IMG/VR virus record: IMGVR_UViG_3300047557_000261
Location: 1-20,991 of that record
Direction: 5' to 3' (one strand)
Origin: a virus
DNA: 20,991 nt
Made by a program: the position numbers and the translations under genes. The notes beneath the pieces are model-generated. The model was not told the DNA's origin and did no database searches. It saw only the letters and a program-made list of their open reading frames with translations. Shown piece by piece: positions 14,136 through 20,991 of this stretch (positions are counted from its first letter, which is position 1; each line of letters begins with the position of its first letter).

Positions 14136-14906
14136 TTAAGCGTACTTAGTTTGAGATGCAAACACGGTAAATGTAGCACTTGCCGTTTTTACAATTGCAT
14201 AGGTGTAAGAGTCAATACTGGAAGCATTACCTGAAGATGGTGCAGTACCTCCTTGCCACTTAGGTGTGACACTAGAACCATCAATTTGAAATGCTGAGTT
14301 ATAATAAGCAGTAGACCCATTAGTCACTAAAAATGTTACAGTAATAACATCCCCAGTAGACATTAAAGTATTAAGAGAAGTAGTACTATTTCCTCTTACA
14401 TTAACAGTCCAGTTAGCCGATGCATTACTCGTATAGTATAGCAGAGATTGGGTAGTTACGTCAAAATTAATTGTACCTGTAGCTGCTGTGGCTGATACCG
14501 TAGCTGGCTCAACTGAGTTCTTAATTGCAGTAGCTAATTCACCTGTAGCACCATTAAATGTCTGCTTAGCTGAATAGGTAGTAGCTGCACCTGAAGCTGT
14601 GATATTAGCCTGATCCAAGTAGGCAATACCATCAATGTACAAATCTTTAAACTTAAAGCTTGATGAGCCTAAGTCCAAAGTATTATTAGTCTTGGGTAGC
14701 ACTGTAGCTGATCCCACAACGAGATCTTGTGCTGGACCTACCTTAGTGATTGGAGCACCATTAGCAGCAGTACCATCGTGGACATGCCCAGTTGATGCAT
14801 GGAATGCTGCTACAAGTGCATCAAATTCACCATCAAGATCTGATGCATTGATGACGTTGCCTGTAGCAATATTATTTGCTGTGTCATTACGTGTGTAACC
14901 TGCCAT
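14136..14906 (-). CDS. Tail-fibre-like protein with HxHDGT motif
   Basis: This protein has 256 residues. The N-terminal half contains STGHVHDGTAANGAPI, a signature often seen in phage fibre and collar proteins, followed by NTLDLGSSSFKFKDLYIDG, typical of fibre shaft repeats. The C-terminal half is beta-rich (TGTINFDV, NWTVNVRG, GDVITVTFLV, YTYAIVKT) and ends in KYA. It is probably a trimeric fibre or spike section that carries the glycine-rich adhesin encoded next (inference). The ATG follows an AGGAAGA ribosome site in a 29-nt gap. Confidence 0.75.
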   Translation of the reverse strand: MAGYTRNDTANNIATGNVINASDLDGEFDALVAAFHASTGHVHDGTAANGAPITKVGPAQDLVVGSATVLPKTNNTLDLGSSSFKFKDLYIDGIAYLDQANITASGAATTYSAKQTFNGATGELATAIKNSVEPATVSATAATGTINFDVTTQSLLYYTSNASANWTVNVRGNSTTSLNTLMSTGDVITVTFLVTNGSTAYYNSAFQIDGSSVTPKWQGGTAPSSGNASSIDSYTYAIVKTASATFTVFASQTKYA

Positions 14907-14935
14907 GATATCTTCCTATGTAAATACTTAAGTGT

Positions 14936-16915
14936 CTAACGTCTATCGTGAGAAGCGTATTCCAATGTCATTGCATCAAGTGCAAACGGTGGGTTAGTAC
15001 TACTAGAGACTACTTGAACAGAAACAGTGAAGCCTGAACCCACTAACTGTGTTTCATACGAAGTCTTAATCTTTGCTCCATATGTTGAAGTGCCATACTT
15101 AGATGTAGAAGCACCATAGAATGCAGCTGACTGAGTAATGTTCGTTAGATTAATAGTCTCTGGCTGTATGATGCCATCATCATCAAAGTCATATTTTAAA
15201 TTGATGTCAGCAGCTACACTACCCACTGGATCTGTGTACAGAAACATCTTGTAGAAAGACTTACGTAACCTGGGATCATTAATCGGTACAAATGGCGTAG
15301 AAAACACGGCAATAATATTTCTACCGTCTAAACTATTACCAGACTCCATTCGATATACGTAACCATCGTTTTCTGCAAACAGTAGAACTTCTGCTCTGCC
15401 TGTGTAGAATCCATCTGCTACATAAGCCTTCATACCCTGTATCTCTGCCCATGCAATAGCTGAAGTCTGTTCCCCACTAAGCTGTGTACCTAGTATGGCA
15501 ATACTTGCATCTGTTGATGTGCTATTGTTATACCCAAATATTCTGTACTGTGATTTCTGTTTAATGACAATACTGCAAAATGAAGTATTAGCCTGAATAA
15601 AGTTAGTGAGTTCTTTTTGTATGGGTTTAGATACAACAGCTAAACCTGTATCGCCTATACGATCTGTAGCACTCAATAGCCTCAATCCATCAGGTGCAAG
15701 AAATATAATATCTCCCCCAACCTCTTGTATTGTATCTACATCTACACAGCCAATATTCTCAGTGATAGGTTTTAATACAAAGTCACTTAGTGTGTTACCT
15801 ATAAGCTGATTAATCCTACGCTCACTGAAAATAATCAATTGCTCTCTGAATACAATTAAGCCTGTGATGTTACTACCTACCGATATAACACCTGAACCAT
15901 TAGCTGCTGAAAAATCATTGTCTGTGTAAGTGGCAGTAAAAGCTATAGATGCACCTTTAGCAAAGAACAGATGATTCTTAAAGAAGACTACATGCTTAGC
16001 ACCTATGACATCTGAAGGTGCATCATTCAATGATCGATATGTTGTACCATCCCATATGAATGGGGCATTGACACCATCCACATAGACAACCTTCTCAGTA
16101 GTTTCAATTAAATACTTTTCAAATCTACCTTTTGTTGAAGCTTGTCTGTGAGCAGTTAAAAATGTAATAGCTGCATTATCTGCTGGACTACTAGCTAAGC
16201 TAGGATTGATACTTAGTGTAGCCCCACCTGAAGTGACTGTTGCATTAGCAGTTACGGTATAGATCTTTTCAATGCCTGCAACGGTAAATGTATCACCTGC
16301 TTGTGGGGCATAAGTAAGTCCATCGACAATGAGTGAAGTACCTGTCTGTGATCCACCATTAACTAAGACAGTGCCATATGAAGGTACGTTGACCTTAGTC
16401 CATGAAGTACCTGTAGAATAAAACACTTCATCATTTCTTACTGCAATAGCTTTATTATTCCAAGAAGCTAAGCCCGATATGACACCTGTACCTGTTACAA
16501 ATGTCACTGCAGCTTGATCAGCAGGACTACTTGCAAGGCTAGTGGTTAATGTTAAAGTAACTCGCTTGTTGGTGCTGTCGTAACTAACACCTGCAGCTGC
16601 AATCGTATATGTTCCAGCTACACCACTCACTGTAAATGTATCGCCTACAGTGGGGGCAGTATAAATATTACCAAGTATTAATGTCGTACCTGACTGCCCA
16701 CTTCCATGTACTTTAGGCTGTCCATATAAAGGTACTTTACTTGAACTATATTTATCGTAGCCTAAGATTCTACGATACCCACCTTCAATGGAAGGTTCAA
16801 AGTTGCGTAGTACCCTTGCAGATCCAGGTGCAATAACACCATGCTGCAAAGGAGATAAATTAGAGATTAAACCACCCTTAAATTCAAAGGGGTATGTCTG
16901 CCATTTATCAGCCAT
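14936..16915 (-). CDS. Tail nozzle-like protein (T7 gp12 / tail tubular B-type role)
   Basis: This protein has 659 residues. The N-terminus PFEFKGGLISNLSPLQHG, then VLRNFEPSIEGGYRRILGY, fits the family of short-tail nozzle proteins. These contact the adaptor and have a beta-propeller-like body; here RNDEVFYSTGTSW, PFIWDGTTYRSL, DGLRLLSATDRIGD and ENDGYVYRM look like propeller blades. Two homologous beta domains (about 71-141 and 187-254) are inserted early. The C-terminus contains KYGTSTYGAKIKT, then a beta-sandwich-like end. It follows the adaptor gene with an 8-nt overlap (ATGGCTGA), the expected tail order. The exact family assignment is by pattern only. Confidence 0.75.
   Translation of the reverse strand: MADKWQTYPFEFKGGLISNLSPLQHGVIAPGSARVLRNFEPSIEGGYRRILGYDKYSSSKVPLYGQPKVHGSGQSGTTLILGNIYTAPTVGDTFTVSGVAGTYTIAAAGVSYDSTNKRVTLTLTTSLASSPADQAAVTFVTGTGVISGLASWNNKAIAVRNDEVFYSTGTSWTKVNVPSYGTVLVNGGSQTGTSLIVDGLTYAPQAGDTFTVAGIEKIYTVTANATVTSGGATLSINPSLASSPADNAAITFLTAHRQASTKGRFEKYLIETTEKVVYVDGVNAPFIWDGTTYRSLNDAPSDVIGAKHVVFFKNHLFFAKGASIAFTATYTDNDFSAANGSGVISVGSNITGLIVFREQLIIFSERRINQLIGNTLSDFVLKPITENIGCVDVDTIQEVGGDIIFLAPDGLRLLSATDRIGDTGLAVVSKPIQKELTNFIQANTSFCSIVIKQKSQYRIFGYNNSTSTDASIAILGTQLSGEQTSAIAWAEIQGMKAYVADGFYTGRAEVLLFAENDGYVYRMESGNSLDGRNIIAVFSTPFVPINDPRLRKSFYKMFLYTDPVGSVAADINLKYDFDDDGIIQPETINLTNITQSAAFYGASTSKYGTSTYGAKIKTSYETQLVGSGFTVSVQVVSSSTNPPFALDAMTLEYASHDRR
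16154..16357 (-). repeat. Second copy of an inserted beta domain in the nozzle-like protein
   Basis: Residues 187-254 mirror residues 71-141: TGTSLIVDGLTYAPQAGDTF, then YTVTA, LASSPADNAAITFLT. Confidence 0.85.
16493..16705 (-). repeat. First copy of an inserted beta domain in the nozzle-like protein
   Basis: Residues 71-141 contain SGTTLILGNIYTAPTVGDTF, YTIAA and LASSPADQAAVTFVT, aligned throughout with residues 187-254. Confidence 0.85.
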
Positions 16916-17636
16916 TTGCTAGTCTAGCTCCAGCAATAACATGCTTATTGGAAGGGATCATGGTAGACCTTACATAATCAAAACGATTAATTAGTAAGGT
17001 AGTCATATTCTTAATACCATTCTTAAATCTAGCATCTGCTAGTGTGGCAGCTTGCTCATTACTTCTGAACATATAACAGTAATACATCGTACCTTCATTA
17101 ATTACGTTTCTAAACATCTCTGGTATTGAAGGTACATCCTGAGCATCAATCAGTGACACTGTATTACGATAGTATTCATACAATAATGTATATGCCTGAT
17201 CAGGTGCAGGTACAACCCCATACTCTAATGCAGGAGAACGAAATACATATTTAGGTACATCACGCTTTGATGTATCGCTTGAATACTCTTGATCGATATA
17301 CTTATCGAGATAATCTTCGTAGCTTACGATACTCAACTTAGTAGTAGCTACATTTAAAGTAGAACTCTCTTTAATCCTAAATGAATCAAAGTCAACTGTC
17401 TTGGCATCATCTGGATATCCATATCGAGTAGTGCCTGCAGTTAATGTATCCTCTTGTGTGACATGATTAAAGGGCCATTCAAACTTCTGTTGATTAATAT
17501 CTGCAATGGCATTATTAACTGCATCTTTAATCTGGGCATAGAAAGCTTTAGCACTGGCAAAGTTACTTGTAGTTAACTCAGGTTCATTGAGTCTCCTACA
17601 TGCATCATTAACGAGTCCTAAGAAGTCATATGACAT
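16908..17636 (-). CDS. Head-to-tail adaptor, SU10-adaptor-like (tail tubular A role)
   Basis: This protein has 242 residues and is largely helical. N-terminal MSYDFLGLVNDACRRLNEP, then a helix with IKDAVNNAIADINQQ, a short beta section (TLTAGTTRYGYPDDAKTVDF), FRSPALEYGVVPAPDQAYTL, LLYEYYRN and a C-terminal helical bundle give the usual order of podovirus adaptor proteins that sit under the portal. About 200-250 residues is normal for the family. It begins one base after the preceding stop and overlaps the nozzle-like gene by 8 nt. Confidence 0.8.
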   Translation of the reverse strand: MSYDFLGLVNDACRRLNEPELTTSNFASAKAFYAQIKDAVNNAIADINQQKFEWPFNHVTQEDTLTAGTTRYGYPDDAKTVDFDSFRIKESSTLNVATTKLSIVSYEDYLDKYIDQEYSSDTSKRDVPKYVFRSPALEYGVVPAPDQAYTLLYEYYRNTVSLIDAQDVPSIPEMFRNVINEGTMYYCYMFRSNEQAATLADARFKNGIKNMTTLLINRFDYVRSTMIPSNKHVIAGARLANG

Positions 17637-17637
17637 A

Positions 17638-17961
17638 TTAACGCTCCCTGACTCTTAATTTAATCACTTGCTCTGCTACACTTCCCGATGAATCTGTAAT
17701 ACGGCAATAGATCTTATAATCAATATTAGCTGTACCAGAGCCTACATTGATAGTGGCTACTGTGCTTGTATTAGTCTGTGCTACATTCTGGATACCATAG
17801 ACAGTAGCACCACCAGGACTTAGCACTGTCTTTGTTCCTGTTGAATCATCTACGTACCAAATCACTGTAGAGATGGTTATGCCATTGCCTAGAAAACGTG
17901 ACCAATCAACGCTATAGTCAAGTGTCTCATCTGGATCTTTATTGGGCCACCTAAATGACAA
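17638..17961 (-). CDS. Small Ig-like virion protein, TTG start
   Basis: This protein has 107 residues. MSFRWPNKDPDETLDYSVDW is a strongly conserved opening that I recognise from small uncharacterised phage structural proteins. The rest is beta-rich and Ig-like (STVIWYVDD, YGIQNVAQTNTSTVATINVG, YKIYCRITDSSG, VIKLRVRER). The start codon is TTG, with AGGGGA five bases upstream and no ATG fitting the conserved N-terminus. It precedes the adaptor gene and may decorate the head or neck (inference). Confidence 0.75.
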   Translation of the reverse strand: MSFRWPNKDPDETLDYSVDWSRFLGNGITISTVIWYVDDSTGTKTVLSPGGATVYGIQNVAQTNTSTVATINVGSGTANIDYKIYCRITDSSGSVAEQVIKLRVRER

Positions 17962-17966
17962 GATAT

Positions 17967-17972
17967 TCCCCT
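17967..17972 (-). promoter_or_regulatory. Ribosome site for the TTG start at 17961
   Basis: AGGGGA lies five bases upstream of the TTG in the 29-nt gap after the VTG-repeat gene. It supports the rare start codon. Confidence 0.55.
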
Positions 17973-17990
17973 ATGCTGCTAATGCAAGTA

Positions 17991-18977
17991 TTAAGCTGCT
18001 AGCGCAACCCGATCTCTTGAAGTAGATCGACGAGGCACTAATACGGTTCTCTTGTGTGAGTACAAATCACTAATAGCACCGTAGTTAAATTGTGTCGTTG
18101 TTACTGTTGAAGTCTCAGTGTATATAGACATCTGGAATTGAGTCACTGGTACAACGATGCCTACATTGACTTGTACATCCCCGATAGCAGTAGTTGCATC
18201 TACACCTGTGACTTCAACAATGAGGTTAGAACCTGCAATGTTGACAGTGCCTATGTCACCTGTAGCAGCTACACCTGAGGGCTGTACAATGGTTCTAGTG
18301 AGTGTAGTAACATCCCCTACTGCACCAGTTCCCTGTACACCTGTAACCGTCACAGAAGGCTGAATAGCGATGACTGTTACATCACCTACTGCACCTGTAG
18401 CTTCATTGCCAGTGGGGGATACTGTAGCCCCACCTGTAGCAGTTGCAGTGCCTACATCCCCTGTAGCTGTGTTACCTGTAGTAGATGTTACCGCTGAAGC
18501 AAGAGCACTGACTGAGCCTAAGCCTGTAGTGCCAGCTACACCTGTAACTAAGATAGCACCGATGGTACTAACAGTCACTGAACCTAAGCCAGTAGTACCC
18601 TCTACACCTGTAACTGCTACGCCTACATTAGGTGTTACAACCGTTCCTACTGCACCTGTAGATTCTGTACCTGTAACTACAACTACAGCAGGTAGCGATA
18701 CAACAACAGTGCCTACAGATCCAGTTGCTTCAGTGCCAGTGACTGCTGCATTGGCACTTAGTGTGATATTGACTGTGCCTACTGAACCTGTAGCAGATAC
18801 GCCCGTTACAGGTACATTAGTTGCACCTAAAGACCACGTATCATATTGATCAGTGCCATATACGCCTAAGCCATATATTGCACCTGTAGCTCCCCCTGCC
18901 CCAGAGACTTGACCATAACTATCAGTCCCATAGACACCTGTACCATATAGAGCACCTACGAGGCCAGGGTATGCCAT
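17991..18977 (-). CDS. VTG-repeat virion protein
   Basis: This protein has 328 residues. The N-terminus has two copies of a Tyr/Gly motif (YGTGVYGTDSYG, YGLGVYGTDQYD). Residues 57-273 hold about ten repeats of 20-24 residues with the pattern VTGxxATGxVGTVxV followed by a hydrophobic spacer. The C-terminal 55 residues are non-repetitive and end in basic SHKRTVLVPRRSTSRDR. The product is probably an extended beta-rich structural protein such as a fibre or beta-solenoid. GGGAG precedes the ATG in a 13-nt gap. Position between head and adaptor genes implies a virion role, but the exact site is unknown. Confidence 0.7.
   Translation of the reverse strand: MAYPGLVGALYGTGVYGTDSYGQVSGAGGATGAIYGLGVYGTDQYDTWSLGATNVPVTGVSATGSVGTVNITLSANAAVTGTEATGSVGTVVVSLPAVVVVTGTESTGAVGTVVTPNVGVAVTGVEGTTGLGSVTVSTIGAILVTGVAGTTGLGSVSALASAVTSTTGNTATGDVGTATATGGATVSPTGNEATGAVGDVTVIAIQPSVTVTGVQGTGAVGDVTTLTRTIVQPSGVAATGDIGTVNIAGSNLIVEVTGVDATTAIGDVQVNVGIVVPVTQFQMSIYTETSTVTTTQFNYGAISDLYSHKRTVLVPRRSTSRDRVALAA
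18159..18809 (-). repeat. About ten VTG repeats
   Basis: Units of about 20-24 residues occur at residues 57-273. The shared core is VTG, two variable residues, ATG or TTG, then xVGTV or xLGSV. Units are diverged at both protein and DNA level. Confidence 0.85.
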
Positions 18978-18990
18978 GTCAACTCCCTAG

Positions 18991-19434
18991 TTAAGCAATA
19001 CGGATGATTGCGTTACTTGCATCAGCAGTAGGGAATTGAATCGTGAAGTCTCCACTTGTAGAAGTTTTATCACTACCAAAATCAAGAATACACACTGCAT
19101 CTGTCGTAGCTACACTACCACCAGAAGTTGTGTTATAGATCATGGCACCACGTGCAGTAATCGTAGAAGATGACCACGTAGTATCTGCAAAGTCAGTGAA
19201 TGCAGTTGTACCGCTTGTCGTAGGATCTACACGTGTTAGTGTGTTACCACCTGCCGTGTATCCAGTACCGCTGACTTCGTTAGTTGTACTATAGTCAGTC
19301 GTACTAGCACCCAACGTAGCACTTGAAGTAAACAGTGCAATCTTGAATGTGTGACCACCAGAAAGAAGAAAATTGTGCTTAGCCTCAAGCAGTTCTTTCT
19401 TGAAGGAGGTGCACATTGCCTGTGTAATAGCCAT
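18991..19434 (-). CDS. Conserved phage structural-type protein, beta-rich
   Basis: This protein has 147 residues. A helical start (MAITQAMCTSFKKELLEAKH) is followed by a beta-rich body with FKIALFTSSATLG, GTGYTAGGNTLT, TAFTDFADTTWSSSTITARG and a C-terminal FTIQFPTADASNAIIRIA. This family is widespread in tailed phages near head and tail genes and has no agreed function. It may be a minor capsid or neck protein. The start overlaps the preceding stop by one base (TAATG). Confidence 0.75.
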   Translation of the reverse strand: MAITQAMCTSFKKELLEAKHNFLLSGGHTFKIALFTSSATLGASTTDYSTTNEVSGTGYTAGGNTLTRVDPTTSGTTAFTDFADTTWSSSTITARGAMIYNTTSGGSVATTDAVCILDFGSDKTSTSGDFTIQFPTADASNAIIRIA

Positions 19435-19682
19435 TACTTAATCCTCGCTAATAGATGTTTCTCATTGGAAAGTACTGCTTGCTTTATGTAGTAAGCGACT
19501 ACCTTTTTAATCTGCTCTTTATACGCTAGAGCCTGATCCCTAATAGGTCCCTCAGTGGCATTACCTACAAACACAATACGTTCTGCAGCTAATTGTGCCC
19601 ACTCTTCAGGGGACATAGGACGGTTGTCTGTAGTCATTACATTGACAGAGCCAACCTCAATAGTATTAGTAAACTGAAGCAT
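19434..19682 (-). CDS. Small helical phage protein of unknown function
   Basis: This protein has 82 residues. After about 15 residues comes MTTDNRPMSPEEWAQLAAER, then a helical region (RDQALAYKEQIKKVVAYYIK) that is a common pattern in head-module proteins of aquatic phages. No ribosome site is obvious before the ATG at 19682, and the internal Met16 also lacks a well-spaced one. Some relatives that I recall keep the N-terminal part, so the longer start is kept. A structural or assembly role is likely, with no firm evidence. Confidence 0.6.
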   Translation of the reverse strand: MLQFTNTIEVGSVNVMTTDNRPMSPEEWAQLAAERIVFVGNATEGPIRDQALAYKEQIKKVVAYYIKQAVLSNEKHLLARIK

Positions 19683-19702
19683 GTTTTAATTTATATAGAA
19701 AT

Positions 19703-19728
19703 GGGGTAGTGCCCATAGACACCACCCC
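19703..19728 (-). terminator. Hairpin after the capsid/decoration genes, possible terminator
   Basis: In the 62-nt gap, a 9-bp GC-rich stem (GGGGTGGTG with CACTACCCC, one G-U wobble) encloses an 8-base loop. On the minus strand it is followed by ATTTCTATATAAATT, which is T/A-rich but not a clean T run. It could be a weak terminator or processing site that lowers tail-gene expression relative to capsid genes, comparable in position to T7 T-phi. It could instead be a stabilising hairpin. Confidence 0.45.
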
Positions 19729-19744
19729 TATTACAGATTAGCGA

Positions 19745-20236
19745 TTAGGCTAGTTGGTCACGATCAACTTCAGCGGGACCTACACGATCTGCAACGCTAC
19801 ATACAACTGCCCATACACGGATAGAACCAGCAGAAATAGCCGTGGTAGAAGTTGCAATGAGAACGTCAAGAGTGTCAGCTGACTGAAGGATGATAGGCTG
19901 GAATGCAGCAGCTTGCTGTGCATACGTACCAACTGCAGTAGCATTGGCAAGCGTAGCACCATCAATGAAGTTGTCAGCATCAATGCCAGTAACACCGACA
20001 TCAACAGTAACATCACCAGTGATAGCAGCAGTGACTTCATAACCTGCCGAAAGAACGACTGATTCAGCAGGGATGTCTAGAACTTCGATAACATCCGTAG
20101 CTGCAAGTGCACTGCCTTTAGTGGTAGTAGCCGTTGCAAAGTTGAGCGTGGCTTCAATCACATAAGGCATATTACGAAGGGAACGGGAAGGATTAGTACC
20201 TGCCTGGATTCCTGGGGATACGTCAACGGTAGCCAT
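19745..20236 (-). CDS. Small beta-rich virion protein, possible capsid decoration
   Basis: This protein has 163 residues, is Ala/Thr/Val-rich and acidic. Beta strands alternate with short turns (YVIEATLNFATATT, DVIEVLDIPAESVVLSAGYE, GDVTVDVGVTGIDADNFIDG, DTLDVLIATSTTAISAGSIR). No catalytic motif or membrane segment is seen. It directly follows the capsid gene with a strong GGAGGA ribosome site, consistent with high expression as a decoration or other head protein. That role is inferred from order and fold type. Confidence 0.65.
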   Translation of the reverse strand: MATVDVSPGIQAGTNPSRSLRNMPYVIEATLNFATATTTKGSALAATDVIEVLDIPAESVVLSAGYEVTAAITGDVTVDVGVTGIDADNFIDGATLANATAVGTYAQQAAAFQPIILQSADTLDVLIATSTTAISAGSIRVWAVVCSVADRVGPAEVDRDQLA

Positions 20237-20243
20237 TTATATT

Positions 20244-20249
20244 TCCTCC
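20244..20249 (-). promoter_or_regulatory. Strong ribosome site for the decoration-like gene
   Basis: GGAGGA lies seven bases before the ATG at 20236, one of the best sites in the window and consistent with an abundant head protein. Confidence 0.6.
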
Positions 20250-20251
20250 AA

Positions 20252-20991
20252 TTAAGCTGCGTTATATTTAGCAGTGACGATTGCTTCTGGCCTCAAAATT
20301 TTTCTGCCATACAGATGCATACCACGAACAATGTCAGCAAAACTGTCAGGATCACGATAGCTTTCAGTCTTGGTGATTTGCTGTGCAGTAGCAACAGCAG
20401 CCTCATGACCTGCAACGATCACACCGTAGTTGCTGTTCTGGTTAGCAGTACCTGTAGTGCCAGGGCCGGTACCAATCTTGGGAAGGTTGTTAGAAACATA
20501 AACACGGAAGCCATGCAAGTTGTTAATAACAAGACCATTCTGAAGACCTGAACCACCAAAGTCACTGTTGAGCAAACGGCTATCTTCGTCCTTAAGCAAT
20601 TCAATAAAGACGGGATCGACAACCAACCAACGACCATTGGTATCAACAAATTGCTGGTCCAACAAACGACCCATACGTGCAATAACCATCAAGGGTGATG
20701 CAGTTGCAGTGGGGAGAGCAGTTGCGCCAGGAAGACGAGCAGCAAGAGGAATCGAATGATCACCTGCAGATGCTGTGGTAATGTTACCAAAGCTATCTTT
20801 ACGGAGCTTCATCGTGGTAAGGAGTTCATCCGAACCTGCAGTTGCAACAGCCTTAGTGCCAGGAGCAGTAGTACGTGCCGTGTCAGCATTAGCATGTTTT
20901 GCAGACTGGTAGAAGCCAGTGAGGTAGCCAAGAACGTCTTGGTCATACTGGTCACGCAAGCGATATGCAGCACGATCAGATGCCATTGCCA
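20252..20991 (-). CDS. Major capsid protein, C-terminal part (truncated by window edge)
   Basis: The frame stays open through the right edge (an Ala codon precedes the first visible Met), so the true start lies beyond the window. About 245 residues are visible. ASDRAAYRLRDQYDQDVLGY, ARMGRLLDQQFVDTNGRWLV, VINNLHGFRVYVSNNLPKIG, YGVIVAGHEAAVATAQQITK and the ending IVRGMHLYGRKILRPEAIV fit the C-terminal half of podovirus capsid proteins with an HK97 fold. Family members usually have about 330-400 residues, so roughly the first third is missing. It forms the icosahedral shell. Portal and scaffold genes would be expected further right. Confidence 0.85.
   Translation of the reverse strand, partial: AMASDRAAYRLRDQYDQDVLGYLTGFYQSAKHANADTARTTAPGTKAVATAGSDELLTTMKLRKDSFGNITTASAGDHSIPLAARLPGATALPTATASPLMVIARMGRLLDQQFVDTNGRWLVVDPVFIELLKDEDSRLLNSDFGGSGLQNGLVINNLHGFRVYVSNNLPKIGTGPGTTGTANQNSNYGVIVAGHEAAVATAQQITKTESYRDPDSFADIVRGMHLYGRKILRPEAIVTAKYNAA

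Noticed and set aside
18370-18849. Plus-strand frame of 159 codons with PTxPVASVPVT repeats
   Set aside because: It is the antisense shadow of the VTG repeats. The repetition mirrors the real gene, and it has no supporting context.
1-20991. tRNA genes, integrase, att sites, insertion sequences
   Set aside because: I searched by eye for intergenic space and enzyme motifs. Coding is almost continuous and none were found.

Overview
The window looks like the late (virion and lysis) half of a tailed-phage genome, most likely a short-tailed (podovirus-type) member of Caudoviricetes from an aquatic, Gram-negative host. The evidence is nearly gap-free packing of 18 minus-strand genes. They include a P22/T7-type capsid C-terminus, an SU10-like adaptor, a nozzle-like protein, fibre/adhesin genes, a phage 2OG-Fe(II) oxygenase, a GH24 lysozyme with holin-like proteins, and very large virion proteins. 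The aquatic assignment rests on remembered resemblance of several small proteins to marine and freshwater phage families; no search was run. There are no tRNAs, integrase, transposase or CRISPR.

The late genes read right to left. (1) 20991-19745: C-terminus of the major capsid protein and a small beta-rich, decoration-like protein, followed by a hairpin in the largest gap (62 nt). (2) 19682-16908: small head/tail genes, a protein with about ten VTG repeats, a small Ig-like protein and the adaptor. (3) 16915-12397: nozzle, tail-fibre-like protein and a duplicated glycine-rich adhesin. (4) 12388-11205: a small fibre-associated protein, the 2OG-Fe(II) oxygenase and a small conserved protein. (5) 11196-9855: three small membrane proteins (one only 56 codons) and the endolysin. 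(6) 9835-260: a 1382-residue repeat protein, two small proteins, and 464- and 1088-residue proteins that look like internal or ejection proteins.

At the left edge two plus-strand reading frames run toward the late genes, and the last overlaps the 1088-codon gene stop-to-stop by 9 nt. This marks a convergent boundary with a second transcription unit outside the window.

Most neighbours overlap by 1 or 8 nt or are separated by fewer than 30 nt, so translation is probably coupled. Three genes appear to start at GTG or TTG.

The most striking object is the 1382-residue protein. It has two Thr/Pro-rich stalks around a DUF4214-like domain, an Ala/Thr/Gly region with scattered GTVSxEAL-like motifs, 21 uninterrupted 22-residue repeats with a 110-residue superperiod, and then 11-residue QFNA repeats. 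It looks like a very long helical virion component beside the ejection genes; its function is unknown.
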